The notes under the pieces: model-generated
What the model saw: the letters and a program-made list of their open reading frames with translations, nothing else
Told to the model about the DNA's origin: nothing
The model's database searches: none
From: Prochlorococcus marinus CUG1415
GTDB taxonomy: Bacteria > Cyanobacteriota > Cyanobacteriia > PCC-6307 > Cyanobiaceae
Assembly (NCBI RefSeq): GCF_017696015.1
Contig: NZ_JAAORL010000001.1
Span: 434,001-498,000 of the forward strand
Direction of reading: 5' to 3'
DNA length: 64,000 bases
Made by a program: the position numbers and the translations under genes
In this document: positions 45,519 to 54,290 of the stretch, piece by piece
Numbering within the stretch: the first letter of the stretch is position 1
How the letters are laid out: every line of letters starts with the position of its first letter

Positions 45519-45944
45519 TTAAAAAGGTATTTCGTCAACTTCAGGTACTAAAGGTGAACTATCCCAACTAGATTTTTTGGTGCTTTCTTTATTTTCAAAT
45601 GACTCATTATTTTCTTTTTGATCTGATTTAATAACGTCAATTGGCGATATTTGATGAATCTTTGAAGCTGTTAGTTCTGGTTGCTTTTCTTTGGTTCCGT
45701 CTTTTCTAGTGACAGAATTCATCTTTAGACGTCCCTCAATAACAATATTTTGTCCCTCCTTTAGTTCATCTACCATTTCCTGGGCAATATTTCCCCATCC
45801 TATGATCTTGAGATCTCTGGTTGGATCTTCACTACGTAATCCTTTAAAATTAACAATCATTTCTGCAATTGGAGTTTGGTTTTCTTTGGTATACCTCATT
45901 TGGGGAGCGCTATTAATTACCGCCTGAATTAAACAATGATTCAT
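45519..45944 (-). CDS. ssb: single-stranded DNA-binding protein
   Basis: A 141-aa SSB. The OB fold covers about residues 1-105 with LKIIGWGNIAQEMVDELKEG and IEGRLKMNSVTRKDG. A low-complexity linker leads to the acidic tip VDEIPF, the hook that binds partner proteins such as PriA (here at 40459-42732). The N-terminal strand (NHCLIQAVINSAPQMRY) differs from E. coli-type SSB, so it belongs to the cyanobacterial group. It is divergent from cobK, 28 bp away. Confidence 0.9.
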   Translation of the reverse strand: MNHCLIQAVINSAPQMRYTKENQTPIAEMIVNFKGLRSEDPTRDLKIIGWGNIAQEMVDELKEGQNIVIEGRLKMNSVTRKDGTKEKQPELTASKIHQISPIDVIKSDQKENNESFENKESTKKSSWDSSPLVPEVDEIPF

Positions 45945-45972
45945 TAGTTACTATTTAATTAAAGACATACTG

Positions 45973-46770
45973 ATGCAGAATCAAGAAAATTGCTATAAAA
46001 ATGTTTGGATCCTATCAGGAACTTCGGATGGACCTGTAATAGCTAATAGGCTTCTTGAACTTAATTATTCAGTTTTTGCAAGTGTTTTAACTTATAAAGC
46101 AGGGCAAGCTTATATTGAAAATCCAAAATTACATATCATTACGGGTAAATTAAATAATAAAGATGAAATAATTAATTTCATAAAAAGAAATCAAATCAAA
46201 TGCGTTTTAGATGCTACTCATCCGTTTGCAGTGATAATTTCTAAAAATCTTAATGATGCATGTAAAGAAATTAATACGCCTCTTCTAATATTTGAGAGAA
46301 AATCTCTAATAAATACCACTAATAATTTTTTTTATATTGATGATTTAAAGGATATAAATAACGTTGATCTGGAAAATAAGAATATTCTTCTGGCAATAGG
46401 ATCAAGATTCCTTAACGAGACAGCTAATTATTATATGAATTGTAAAGCAAATGTATTTACAAGGGTACTTCCAACTTATGAGAGTATAACTAAAGCTTTT
46501 GGATCATGTATTAAAAATTCAAATATAGCGATACTTGAACCGAGTAAAAATAATGAAAGTATTTTAGAAAAAAAACTTTGTGATTTTTGGGAGATAGATT
46601 ATGTTCTATGCAGAGACTCTGGAAGTTATTCTCAGAAAAACTGGGAGAGTATAGTTTCTGGAAGTAAAATGAAGTTATTTTTGGTTAAAAGGCCGAAAGT
46701 TAAAAATGTTTATTCTTGCTCTTTCAATCAATATGAGCATTTGATAGATCACATAATCACAAAAATTTGA
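45973..46770 (+). CDS. cobK: precorrin-6A reductase
   Basis: CobK reduces precorrin-6A to 6B with NADPH in cobalamin synthesis. The 265-aa protein has the family's WILSGTSDGPVIANRLLE at the N-terminus, the second-strand ASVLTYKAGQAY, LDATHPFAVIISKN near residue 80, and a late CRDSGSYSQKNW motif in which the conserved Ser/Gly substrate loop lies. cutA begins 13 bp after it. It is unlinked to cobM and cobO, as usual for dispersed cobalamin genes in this group. Confidence 0.9.
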   Translation: MQNQENCYKNVWILSGTSDGPVIANRLLELNYSVFASVLTYKAGQAYIENPKLHIITGKLNNKDEIINFIKRNQIKCVLDATHPFAVIISKNLNDACKEINTPLLIFERKSLINTTNNFFYIDDLKDINNVDLENKNILLAIGSRFLNETANYYMNCKANVFTRVLPTYESITKAFGSCIKNSNIAILEPSKNNESILEKKLCDFWEIDYVLCRDSGSYSQKNWESIVSGSKMKLFLVKRPKVKNVYSCSFNQYEHLIDHIITKI

Positions 46771-46783
46771 TTTTTAATGCATT

Positions 46784-47089
46784 ATGGAAATTTTAATTAT
46801 GCTTATAACTGAATCAAGTAAAACAAAAGCTTTGCGACTTGCTAAGTTACTGGTACAAAAAAAACTTGCGGCTTGTGTTTCGATAAAGCAAATTTTCTCC
46901 ATATATGAGTGGCAAGATCAAATTGAAGAAACTAAAGAGTTTGAAATCACAATAAAAAGTAAACCAGAATTAAAGGATGATTTAATTAATTTCCTTCACA
47001 AAAATTCCACATATGAAGTTCCTCAAATTATCTACAACAAATACAAGACTGAGAAGAAATATTTTGATTGGCTGAATAAGACTATTTGA
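46784..47089 (+). CDS. cutA: CutA-type divalent cation tolerance protein
   Basis: A 101-aa trimeric protein of ferredoxin-like fold. The family features are KALRLAKLLVQKKLAACVSI near residues 15-34, IFSIYEWQDQIEETKEFEI and the late YEVPQIIYNKYKTEKKYFDWL. Despite the name, a direct copper role in cyanobacteria is not established. It follows cobK closely and is convergent with the PfkB kinase, 6 bp apart. Confidence 0.93.
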   Translation: MEILIMLITESSKTKALRLAKLLVQKKLAACVSIKQIFSIYEWQDQIEETKEFEITIKSKPELKDDLINFLHKNSTYEVPQIIYNKYKTEKKYFDWLNKTI

Positions 47090-47095
47090 TTAAAC

Positions 47096-48100
47096 TTATT
47101 TTATTAACTCTTTTAGATCAATATTGGATCTAGATCCTAATTGTGTAATTATCTGACCTGCACAAATTGAACCTATCTCTCCACATTTTTTTAAGGAATA
47201 ATTATTTATTAATCCATGAATAAATCCTCCTGCATAAATATCTCCTGCTCCAGTAGTATCAATAACTTTCCCCTTTGAAATTGACTTAATTACTTCTACC
47301 TCATCTTTGTTAATTATAAGAGAACCATTGCTTCCAAGAGTTACCACAACTAATTCACATAAGGAGGAGAGGTCTCCTTGGCAGTCAGCTAATTTATTTT
47401 TTTTAAATAGGCTTAAAACCTCGGATTCGTTGCAAAAAACAACATCTACATATTTATCAATTAATTCCAAGAAACTTTCTCGATGTCTATCTACACAAAA
47501 TGAATCAGACAATGAGAGAATTATTTTTGTATTAGATAGTTTCGCAATTTGAGCAGCTTTGAGAAAAGCATTCTTAGCTAATTCTCCGTCCCATAAATAA
47601 CCTTCTAAATACAAGTATTTTGTTCTCTTTAGTACACTAAAATCAATGTCTTCGGGTTCAAACTCTATAGATGCCCCAAGGTAGGTGCACATAGTTCTCT
47701 GAGCATCAGGTGTAATCAAAATAATTGAATGAGCTGTTGAAGCTCCTTCATTAGTGGGGGGAGTATTAAATATAGTTTTACTTTTTTTTATATCGGAAGA
47801 AAAGAACTTACCAAATTGATCATTTTTCACCCTTCCAATAAACTGCACATCATTACCTAACTCTGCTAAACATACAACGGTATTTGCTGAGGACCCACCT
47901 GATATTTGTTTGATAACTTTGCAATTCTTTAACAATTTCTGGGATTCATCAGAATTAATGAGATTCATTGATCCTTTCTCTAAATTATTTATCTCAAGAA
48001 AATCATCTTCAATATTGACAATAATATCTACTATTGCGTTGCCCAGACCAATTAGGTCAACTATTTTATTTTGTTCAAGATGTCTAAAGGATTCCCTCAT
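47096..48100 (-). CDS. PfkB-family sugar/adenosine kinase
   Basis: A 334-aa ribokinase-fold protein. The N-terminal domain begins VDLIGLGNAIVDIIVNIED and has GGSSANTVVCLAELG. The catalytic anion hole and base lie in VIDTTGAGDIYAGGFIHGL near residue 283-301. The pattern is that of the adenosine-kinase-like subgroup. Alone it does not show whether adenosine or a sugar is the substrate; purA upstream (15 bp) hints at purine metabolism, which is inference. Confidence 0.88.
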   Translation of the reverse strand: MRESFRHLEQNKIVDLIGLGNAIVDIIVNIEDDFLEINNLEKGSMNLINSDESQKLLKNCKVIKQISGGSSANTVVCLAELGNDVQFIGRVKNDQFGKFFSSDIKKSKTIFNTPPTNEGASTAHSIILITPDAQRTMCTYLGASIEFEPEDIDFSVLKRTKYLYLEGYLWDGELAKNAFLKAAQIAKLSNTKIILSLSDSFCVDRHRESFLELIDKYVDVVFCNESEVLSLFKKNKLADCQGDLSSLCELVVVTLGSNGSLIINKDEVEVIKSISKGKVIDTTGAGDIYAGGFIHGLINNYSLKKCGEIGSICAGQIITQLGSRSNIDLKELIK

Positions 48101-48115
48101 TAATTTTTAAATAAA

Positions 48116-49480
<1,365 letters not shown>

Positions 49481-49507
49481 TTACTTTTAAAAAGTAAATG
49501 AATTGTA

Positions 49508-49945
49508 TCAACTTTCTCTGAGAACCATTTTTTCAGCAAGAGAAAATTCTTTGGTTAAACGCTCCTTCAGTTTATCTGGTAAAGGTCTACTTGCAAAGTT
49601 TTTGTAATGGCCTGCCATAGCATTTAATGCTGTTTGCATTGTGGTAAATGATTGAGTTTTGTTAACCATTCCTCTATTTCTATATCTAGAAATGTAGTCA
49701 GTAATGAGGGTAAGAGCTTCACTTCTTACTTCGTCTTTATTTGGAGAATCTTTTGGAGTATCAACAGCTGTTTGTAATGTTTGCACAACTGAAATTGTAT
49801 CTTTTGCATAGTCACCTGTCATTGAGGTTTTTACAGCTATGGAAGGGGAACTAAATAATGTAAAAATAACAGTCAAAGAAAGTGCGAAAGATATAGCTTT
49901 GGTAAGATTTTTTAAAATTAATTCTGATTTCAATTTCAGTAACAT
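49508..49945 (-). CDS. psb27: photosystem II assembly factor Psb27 (non-lipoprotein form)
   Basis: Psb27 binds the lumenal side of CP43 during PSII assembly and repair. The 145-aa protein has a basic start and a signal peptide with core FALSLTVIFTLF ending near SSPSIA. The four-helix domain contains DYAKDTISVVQTLQTAV, ALTLITDYISRYRNRG, AGHYKNFASRPLP and RLTKEFSLAEKMVL. The signal peptide contains no cysteine, so it cannot be lipidated, unlike the lipoprotein form known in freshwater strains. proS lies 26 bp upstream on the same strand. Confidence 0.93.
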   Translation of the reverse strand: MLLKLKSELILKNLTKAISFALSLTVIFTLFSSPSIAVKTSMTGDYAKDTISVVQTLQTAVDTPKDSPNKDEVRSEALTLITDYISRYRNRGMVNKTQSFTTMQTALNAMAGHYKNFASRPLPDKLKERLTKEFSLAEKMVLRES

Positions 49946-49971
49946 AACTTAGCTCCAAAAAAAAATTAGCC

Positions 49972-51774
49972 TTAAGAATTTTTATTGTACATTATTTCTG
50001 ATTCGGAAATAAATTTTTCCAACAATTTATCGACACTTATTTTAAAAAAGACATTATTTGCTCTGCATTTAAGTTCTACTTCTTTGTTAATAGAATCTTT
50101 ACCAATAATTATCTGGAAAGGAATACCAATTAATTCGGCATCTTTAAATTTTACGCCCGCCCTATCTTCTCTATCATCAAGGAGTACATCAATTTTATTA
50201 ATAATTAAATTATTATATATTTGCTCTGTAAGCTCTCTTTGAATAGGATCTTTTAGGTTCGTTGGAATAATAATAACTTCAAAAGGAGAAATCTGGATCG
50301 GCCAACAAATACCCTTTTGATCATGATTCTGTTCAATTGCAGCCTGGGCTATTCTGGTTACTCCAATTCCATAACAACCCATCCACAAATTCTTTAATTC
50401 ACCGTCCTTGTCAGAAAATTTAGCATTTAATTTTTCACTATATTTTTGACCTAGTTGGAAAATATGTCCAATTTCTATGCCTTTTTTTTCTTTAAGTTCC
50501 TCATTATCATCAATTTTGATTTTATCTCCTTTTTTAGCATTCCTGATATCCTCAATTAGATAATCTTTTGAGAAAAAAGAAAAATCCTGAAAAACCTTAT
50601 GGAGATCAACTTTATTTGCGCCACTTATAAATGTTGAGAGATTACTCGCAGAATGATCTATTATTCTGGTCCATGTTTTATCCCAATTAGAACTTGCTTT
50701 AATCGTTTCATTATCTAAGTCTGGCCCGATAAAGCCTAAAGGAAAATCAACTAGGTTTTCTTCGATAATGTTTTTGTCTTCAATTTTCAGAAGTTTAAGA
50801 AGGCTGGAACTATAAATTGTATTTATCAGGTTAAAAAGCTTTACTTCATTAATATGTTGGTCGCCTCTAATGCATGCAAGAACCGGGACTTCCGATTTGC
50901 CTTCGAACTTTGCAAGGAATACTACGACTTTAATAATCTGACTAGGGTCTAAATTATTATTTTTACAAACCTCGAGGATTGTTTTTTGTTGAGGTGTATC
51001 TATCCAGCCTGAAATATTCTCTTTTAATGGAATAGGTTGAGAGGGAATGGAAATAGCTTTTTCGATATTTGCAGCATAAGAACCGCTTTGCGTAAACAAG
51101 ATGGAATCTTCACCAGAATCTGCAGTGACCATGAATTCTTTGGAGGAAGCTCCGCCAATGGCCCCACTATCTGCCTCAACCCCTACGGTCTCTAGTCCAC
51201 AAGATTGAAAAATATTTTCATAAGCTTTGCCCACCTTTTTATAAAATAAAGCTAGATCGTTTTCTGAAGAATGGAAAGAATAACCATCTTTCATTATAAA
51301 TTCTCTACTTCTCATTAATCCAAACCTTGGCCTTATTTCATCTCTAAATTTTGTCTGAATTTGGTAAAAACATTGAGGTAATTGCTTATAGGAATTTATG
51401 ATCTCTGATGCAATACTGGTGATCACCTCTTCGTGCGTTGGGGCCAAACCAAATTCTTTCCCTTGTCTATCTTTGAGATTAAACATTATCCCTTCTCCTG
51501 CCGTATATCCTTCCCACCTTTCACTTCTCTTCCATAAATCTGCGGGATGAAGTTGGGGTAAAAGTAATTTTGTGCAACCAATACTATTAAGTTCCCTATC
51601 TATTATTGCGGATATTTTTTCAATAACTCTAAGCATTATAGGCATGTATGCATAAATGCCGCTGTTAATTCTGCGAATATAACCAGCTTTTAAAAGTAAT
51701 TGATGTGAAATAATCTCAGCTTCAGAAGGTGTGTCACGAAGTGTCCCCAGAGGAAATGAGGTGGTCACGCGCAT
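49972..51774 (-). CDS. proS: prolyl-tRNA synthetase (bacterial type with editing domain)
   Basis: Class II synthetase charging tRNA-Pro. The 600-aa protein has motif 1 around SGIYAYMPIMLRVIEKI, motif 2 in FRDEIRPRFGLMRSREFIMKD-type sequence near residue 140, and motif 3 with GIGVTRIAQAAIEQ near 450. The long insert between (about residues 225-410), containing the SSKEFMVTADSGED region at its edge, is the editing domain that clears Ala-tRNA-Pro. The anticodon-binding domain ends the protein. Confidence 0.96.
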   Translation of the reverse strand: MRVTTSFPLGTLRDTPSEAEIISHQLLLKAGYIRRINSGIYAYMPIMLRVIEKISAIIDRELNSIGCTKLLLPQLHPADLWKRSERWEGYTAGEGIMFNLKDRQGKEFGLAPTHEEVITSIASEIINSYKQLPQCFYQIQTKFRDEIRPRFGLMRSREFIMKDGYSFHSSENDLALFYKKVGKAYENIFQSCGLETVGVEADSGAIGGASSKEFMVTADSGEDSILFTQSGSYAANIEKAISIPSQPIPLKENISGWIDTPQQKTILEVCKNNNLDPSQIIKVVVFLAKFEGKSEVPVLACIRGDQHINEVKLFNLINTIYSSSLLKLLKIEDKNIIEENLVDFPLGFIGPDLDNETIKASSNWDKTWTRIIDHSASNLSTFISGANKVDLHKVFQDFSFFSKDYLIEDIRNAKKGDKIKIDDNEELKEKKGIEIGHIFQLGQKYSEKLNAKFSDKDGELKNLWMGCYGIGVTRIAQAAIEQNHDQKGICWPIQISPFEVIIIPTNLKDPIQRELTEQIYNNLIINKIDVLLDDREDRAGVKFKDAELIGIPFQIIIGKDSINKEVELKCRANNVFFKISVDKLLEKFISESEIMYNKNS

Positions 51775-51880
51775 ACAAAAAAATCCTTAATAATATTTAA
51801 TTTTATCAATTAAGATAAAAAAAAAAATTGAAGTGTCTTGAGTCCCTCAACGCTACTAGTCTAGAAATATTCTTTCTGCT

Positions 51881-51901
51881 AACTTCTTCAGTAATGAAGT
51901 T
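51881..51901. repeat. 6-bp perfect stem in the proS/51950 divergent region
   Basis: AACTTC (51881-51886) and GAAGTT (51896-51901) flank a 9-nt loop in the 175-bp intergenic space 51775-51949. No U-run follows. It might belong to a leader or small RNA; evidence is weak. Confidence 0.25.
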
Positions 51902-51949
51902 CAAATTCTTTTCAAAAGTTCATTATTTTTAAAACATTCTCTTAATATT

Positions 51950-52300
51950 ATGGAAAATATAGATTCCAATATTTCTAGCGAAGAAGAATTAGTAGGTATT
52001 GATGAAGTTCAAAAATTCCTAAATAGATCAAGAGCTTCTGTTTATAGATATACAAATACTGATTTAAGAAATTTAAACCCCAGTTTTAATCCAAGAAAAT
52101 TAAATCCCGAATTTAGAACTGATCAAAAAGATCCCTTAAAGTTCCACCCTAATGAAGTAGCAAGATTTGCTAAAGATATTTTAAGAATTAAGGAAGTTAC
52201 TGTAGAAGTATTCAATACACCTTCCTCAGCAGCTCAAAACATACTTGTACAAATTTTAGACGAATTAAAATTTATTAGGTCGTTATTAGAAAAAGAATAA
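51950..52300 (+). CDS. small HTH-like protein (resolvase-type N-terminus), unknown role
   Basis: A 116-aa soluble protein. Residues 14-40, with ELVGIDEVQKFLNRSRASVYRYTNTD, read like the excisionase or MerR-type helix-turn-helix used to bind DNA. A linker with Pro/Asn and basic residues follows. The C-terminal part, VFNTPSSAAQNILVQILDELKFIRSLLEKE-type, is a helix suited to dimerisation. It resembles the DNA-binding part of a resolvase but has no catalytic domain. Possible small transcription factor. Confidence 0.65.
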   Translation: MENIDSNISSEEELVGIDEVQKFLNRSRASVYRYTNTDLRNLNPSFNPRKLNPEFRTDQKDPLKFHPNEVARFAKDILRIKEVTVEVFNTPSSAAQNILVQILDELKFIRSLLEKE

Positions 52301-52331
52301 TTAAAAATTTGCTCGAGAATGTTTTGATTTA

Positions 52332-52369
52332 TTGACATTTAGAATGTAGGATAATTATGTTCAATTATC
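52332..52369 (+). promoter_or_regulatory. promoter with overlapping operator-like palindrome
   Basis: TTGACA (52332-52337) is a perfect -35 box. The -10 region falls inside a perfect inverted repeat, GATAATT (52350-52356) and AATTATC (52363-52369), spaced 6 bp. The half sites GATAAT/ATTATC are those of a Fur box but separated by 8 rather than 7 bases. It would control the small membrane protein and the second pyrophosphatase. Confidence 0.45.
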
Positions 52370-52396
52370 TCCTTAACATTTACCAATTAAGAGTTC

Positions 52397-52651
52397 TTGA
52401 GTTATACGAAATCAAAGCACTTTATAAAAAGTAAATTAAGCGAAGATTCTTCTCTTGGTTCTGCTCAAAGTGATTTTGAAAGAGATGATGATGATCCTTT
52501 AAGTATAAGGAGCTTATCTATAACATCTTTAGGTATTATTTTTGCCTTTCTGACATTTGTATTACCTTCAATCAGCATTTTAATTGGAAGACCTTTTTCT
52601 CAAGGAAAAGAGGTAATTCTTAATCACGAATTTAAAAAAGATGGATCTTAG
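52397..52651 (+). CDS. small membrane protein before the second pyrophosphatase
   Basis: An 84-aa protein from TTG 52397. A polar, acidic N-terminal half (SDFERDDDDPLSIRS) precedes a hydrophobic helix at about 44-64 (SLGIIFAFLTFVLPSISIL) and a short charged tail. No known family. Its last 11 bp overlap the following pyrophosphatase start, so the two are probably translationally coupled. A membrane partner for that diverged enzyme is a possibility. Confidence 0.6.
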   Translation: MSYTKSKHFIKSKLSEDSSLGSAQSDFERDDDDPLSIRSLSITSLGIIFAFLTFVLPSISILIGRPFSQGKEVILNHEFKKDGS

Positions 52652-53195
52652 CTCTATACCTCCATCTCCAATGAAGGGAATAGTAAATATAGTTGTTGAA
52701 ATACCTGCTGGCAGTAGGAATAAATACGAATATTGCTCTGAAGCAGGAATAATGGCATTAGATAGAGTATTGCATTCTTCCGTAAGATACCCTTTTGATT
52801 ATGGCTTTATCCCAAATACCCTTGCTGATGATGGGGCTCCTCTTGATGCGATGGTGATAATGGATGAGCCGACTTTTGCTGGTTGTCTAATAAAAGCTAG
52901 ACCTATTGGAGTTTTGGATATGCATGATTGTGGTGCATATGACGGAAAACTTTTATGTGTGCCGATGGCTAATCCTAGACAGGCCAATATAGTCAGTATT
53001 AATCAAATTGCTCCAAATCAGCTTGAAGATGTTGCTGAATTTTTTAGAACTAGTAAAGGACTTGATGGAAGAACAGTTCGAATTGATGGTTGGAGAGATT
53101 ATGACGTGATTGAAAATTTATTGAAAAATTGTACACCCATAAAAAAGAAAAACTTTAAAGTAGTTAAGAAATTAAAAAGTGGTCAATTAAATTGA
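52641..53195 (+). CDS. ppa: family I inorganic pyrophosphatase-like protein, active site altered
   Basis: This 184-aa protein has the usual cyanobacterial PPase order: VVEIPAGSRNKYEY, MALDRVLHSSVRYPFDYGF, and a second Asp cluster in DMHDCGAYDGK. Two catalytic positions differ. The family's DGDPLD reads DGAPLD (Ala66, codon 52836-52838; the Asp is position 67 in E. coli), and the Tyr-Lys of FFRTYK reads FFRTSK (Ser138, codon 53052-53054; Tyr141 in E. coli). Other key residues (E20, K28, E30, R42, D64, D69, D96, D101, K103, K139) remain. It may be weakly active, inactive or changed in specificity. Another PPase with an intact site lies at 37306-37893. Confidence 0.9.
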   Translation: MDLSSIPPSPMKGIVNIVVEIPAGSRNKYEYCSEAGIMALDRVLHSSVRYPFDYGFIPNTLADDGAPLDAMVIMDEPTFAGCLIKARPIGVLDMHDCGAYDGKLLCVPMANPRQANIVSINQIAPNQLEDVAEFFRTSKGLDGRTVRIDGWRDYDVIENLLKNCTPIKKKNFKVVKKLKSGQLN

Positions 53196-53548
53196 AAAAA
53201 ATAATTTTTTATAGTTATTTAAAATGCTCTACTTGCATAAAAGCTGCAAAGTGGCTTAAAAGCAAAGATTTCGAATTTAAACTAATTGATATTGTAAAAG
53301 AACCACCACTTGTTAATTATTTAAATCTTGCTTTAGAACAATACTCTGATGATAAGAAAAGGATTTTTAATACAAGAGGTAAAGCTTTTAAAACTCTCAA
53401 TCTTGATATTTATGGCTTATCAAGGGAAGAAATTATTAAACTTCTTTTAGGTGATGGCAAATTAATAAAAAGACCATTTTTGATTTACGAGGAAAAAAAA
53501 GTAATATTAGGTTTTAACGAAATTGAATATGCCAAACAAATTATATAA
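53192..53548 (+). CDS. ArsC/Spx-family thioredoxin-fold protein
   Basis: A 118-aa protein of the ArsC-like family (Spx/MgsR group). It starts with TTG 53192 overlapping the previous stop by 4 bp (TTGA). The redox motif is CSTC within SYLKCSTCIKAAKWLKSKDF, a CxxC like Spx rather than the single Cys of true arsenate reductase. FNTRGKAFKTL and the RPFLIYE cis-Pro region are typical. Probably a redox-regulated factor; arsenate reduction is not supported by the motif. Confidence 0.8.
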   Translation: MKKIIFYSYLKCSTCIKAAKWLKSKDFEFKLIDIVKEPPLVNYLNLALEQYSDDKKRIFNTRGKAFKTLNLDIYGLSREEIIKLLLGDGKLIKRPFLIYEEKKVILGFNEIEYAKQII

Positions 53549-53577
53549 GGTTAAAAAATCAAAACTTTATTAATTTT

Positions 53578-54237
53578 ATGCATGCTTCTATTAAAAGTTT
53601 TTTAAAAGAATGGGGTCTACTAATTCTATTAACTTTTTTTGTTTCTTCTTGTAGATCTTTTCTAGCAGAACCACGTTATATCCCTTCTGGTTCAATGCTT
53701 CCAGAATTACAAATAAATGATAGGCTAATTATTGAAAAATTTTCTTTAAGAAACTCTTTACCAAAAAGAGGAGATATTGTAGTTTTTAAATCTCCTTACT
53801 CATTTGATGAAAAACTAATTTCATCAAGATTTAAGCCTTTACCAAAAAAAAGCTATTGTTTTTTTATGAGTTTTCCTCCAGTTTCTTTTATTCCTGGTCT
53901 TAGGGATAAAGCTTGCGATGCTTATATTAAGAGAGTAGTCGCACTCCCAGGTGAAATTGTGAGTGTAAATAGTAAAGGTGAAGTAATGATAAATAATAAA
54001 TTAATTCCTGAACCTTATATTTCTTATAAGTGCTCAGCATACTTTTTTAATAAATGTGGTGAATTTGAAAATATAAAAGTGCCCAAAGATCATTTTTTAG
54101 TTTTAGGCGATAATAGATCAAATAGCTGGGATGGAAGATATTGGCCAGGAAGTAAATTTCTTCATAAAAAGGAGATCATAGGAAAAGCTTATGTAAGATT
54201 TTGGCCTCTTAGTAAGATTGGCTTTTTTAATAAATAA
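53578..54237 (+). CDS. lepB: signal peptidase I
   Basis: Cleaves Sec and Tat signal peptides on the outer face of the membrane. The 219-aa protein has an N-terminal membrane helix (LLILLTFFVSSC), the nucleophile Ser in IPSGSMLPELQINDR near residue 40, the base Lys in YIKRVVALPGE near 122 and box E GDNRSNSWDGRYW near 177. An insert of about 30 residues with FKPLPKKSYCFFMSF lies between boxes. It is convergent with the double phosphatase gene. Confidence 0.94.
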   Translation: MHASIKSFLKEWGLLILLTFFVSSCRSFLAEPRYIPSGSMLPELQINDRLIIEKFSLRNSLPKRGDIVVFKSPYSFDEKLISSRFKPLPKKSYCFFMSFPPVSFIPGLRDKACDAYIKRVVALPGEIVSVNSKGEVMINNKLIPEPYISYKCSAYFFNKCGEFENIKVPKDHFLVLGDNRSNSWDGRYWPGSKFLHKKEIIGKAYVRFWPLSKIGFFNK

Positions 54238-54290
54238 AGAATCACTTTCGAAGCAGATTTAAATAAAATATTTTTTTAAAGCGTTTTTGT

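Noticed and set aside
52641-53195. Second pyrophosphatase as a pseudogene
   Set aside because: The frame is full length, most active-site residues are kept, and it is coupled to both neighbours by overlaps, so it looks like an expressed, selected gene with changed residues.
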